Below, in pieces: positions 63,570 to 64,000 of a stretch of DNA of 64,000 nt. Source of the DNA: Actinoplanes lobatus. GTDB taxonomy: Bacteria; Actinomycetota; Actinomycetes; Mycobacteriales; Micromonosporaceae. Each line of letters opens with the position of its first letter. The stretch's first letter is position 1. The stretch lies in NCBI RefSeq assembly GCF_014205215.1, contig NZ_JACHNC010000001.1, positions 5,390,501 through 5,454,500 of the forward strand. Reading direction: 5' to 3'. The translations under genes and the position numbers were made by a program. The notes below the pieces were generated by a model. That model did not search any database, was not told where the DNA came from, and worked only from the letters and a program-made list of their open reading frames with translations.

Positions 63570-64000
63570 CCGCCGCACTGGCCCGACGGCAGACCCCTGC
63601 CCCGTCACGGCCGGGCGATCCGCGCCGGGCCATGCTGGCCCTCACCCGGACCGAGGGGGTACGGCTGCTGCGCCATCCGGCGGTGATCGCCGGGCTGCTG
63701 CTGTTCACCGGCCCGGAGATCTACCGGTGGCTGACCGGCCGGGCCAACCGGTTCCCGGTCCTCCAGGACGAGGACTGGTCGACACAGTTCCTCGCCCTGC
63801 TGGTGCTGGGCGGCGGCGCGCTGATCGCGGCCAACCTCGCGGCGTTGCGCGCCGACCGGCACGCCACCACCGGGCTGTACGACACCCTCGTACTGCCTCC
63901 TCCGTGGCGGACCGGCGCCTTCCTGCTGGCCGTGCTGCCGTTCACGGTCCTGGTCGCGGTGCTGACCGCCACCCGGATCGCGCTGCTGGCCGCGCTGCCC
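63566..64000 (+). CDS. ABC transporter permease, 3'-truncated by window edge
   Basis: The first 145 codons are in the window; the frame is open to the last base. The N-terminal tail is followed by two or three hydrophobic segments (VIAGLLLFTG, FLALLVLGGGALIAANLA, FLLAVLPFTVLVAVLTATRI). The start ATG 63566 overlaps the ATPase stop (ATGA), so it is the membrane partner in the same operon. Its full length is unknown. Confidence 0.75.
   Translation, partial: MTAALARRQTPAPSRPGDPRRAMLALTRTEGVRLLRHPAVIAGLLLFTGPEIYRWLTGRANRFPVLQDEDWSTQFLALLVLGGGALIAANLAALRADRHATTGLYDTLVLPPPWRTGAFLLAVLPFTVLVAVLTATRIALLAALP

Overview
The window is typical high-GC actinobacterial chromosome. GTG and TTG starts are frequent, GTGA/ATGA/TGATG gene overlaps are common, and there are Tat/Sec-exported lipoproteins, an ECF sigma factor and a SpoIIE-type phosphatase fusion. 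Gene content (CBM2 esterase, glcDEF, PPDK, HtpG, SmpB, RecQ with a low-complexity tail) and the many short tandem repeats fit a Micromonosporaceae-like organism such as Actinoplanes; that assignment is inference. No rRNA, tRNA, CRISPR array, phage or insertion sequence was recognised.

Layout. 1-4 kb: end of a Nudix hydrolase, then a minus-strand run (SWIM zinc-finger protein, GH26-like glycosidase, two hypothetical proteins). 4-9.4 kb: succinate-semialdehyde dehydrogenase, a YtrA-type GntR/ABC operon behind a 28-bp palindromic operator, and an orphan sugar-binding lipoprotein. 9.4-15.3 kb: AlaX-like editing protein, Uma2 nuclease-fold protein, LLM flavin oxidoreductase, smpB, a SUFU-domain protein, and a CBM2-SGNH esterase with a perfect CebR box. 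15.5-19.5 kb: glcDEF glycolate oxidase operon. 20.6-23.3 kb: pyruvate phosphate dikinase, followed by a 1-kb gene-free stretch with 93-bp tandem repeats. 24.3-31.4 kb: methyltransferase, unknown 484-residue protein, VOC protein, DUF4259, YceI, RecQ. 31.5-33.4 kb: PAS-SpoIIE-HATPase-STAS fusion.

The most interesting region is 33.4-41.2 kb. GTP cyclohydrolase II and a RibD-type reductase are divergent from each other and sit beside a flippase-like membrane protein, a methyltransferase, a GT4 glycosyltransferase, a divergent 6-pyruvoyl-tetrahydropterin-synthase homologue, an MDR dehydrogenase and a CDP-alcohol phosphatidyltransferase. Together they look like a pathway from GTP to a reduced, glycosylated, methylated and probably membrane-anchored product. 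I know of no described product for it.

41.3-44.6 kb holds a 1111-residue STAND-like NTPase with TPRs, followed by a metallophosphoesterase remnant. 45-51.7 kb is mostly housekeeping: alpha/beta hydrolase, EEP-family protein, cobalamin-type binding protein, HtpG, PfkB kinase. 51.8-57.3 kb: MFS exporter plus TetR regulator with a duplicated junction, S33 peptidase, GntP gluconate permease. 57.3-60.5 kb: an 18-copy 31-bp repeat array, an unknown protein, a membrane protein and an SDR. 60.7-64 kb: a small secreted protein, then an operon of ECF sigma factor, zinc-finger membrane protein, ABC ATPase and ABC permease that runs off the window.
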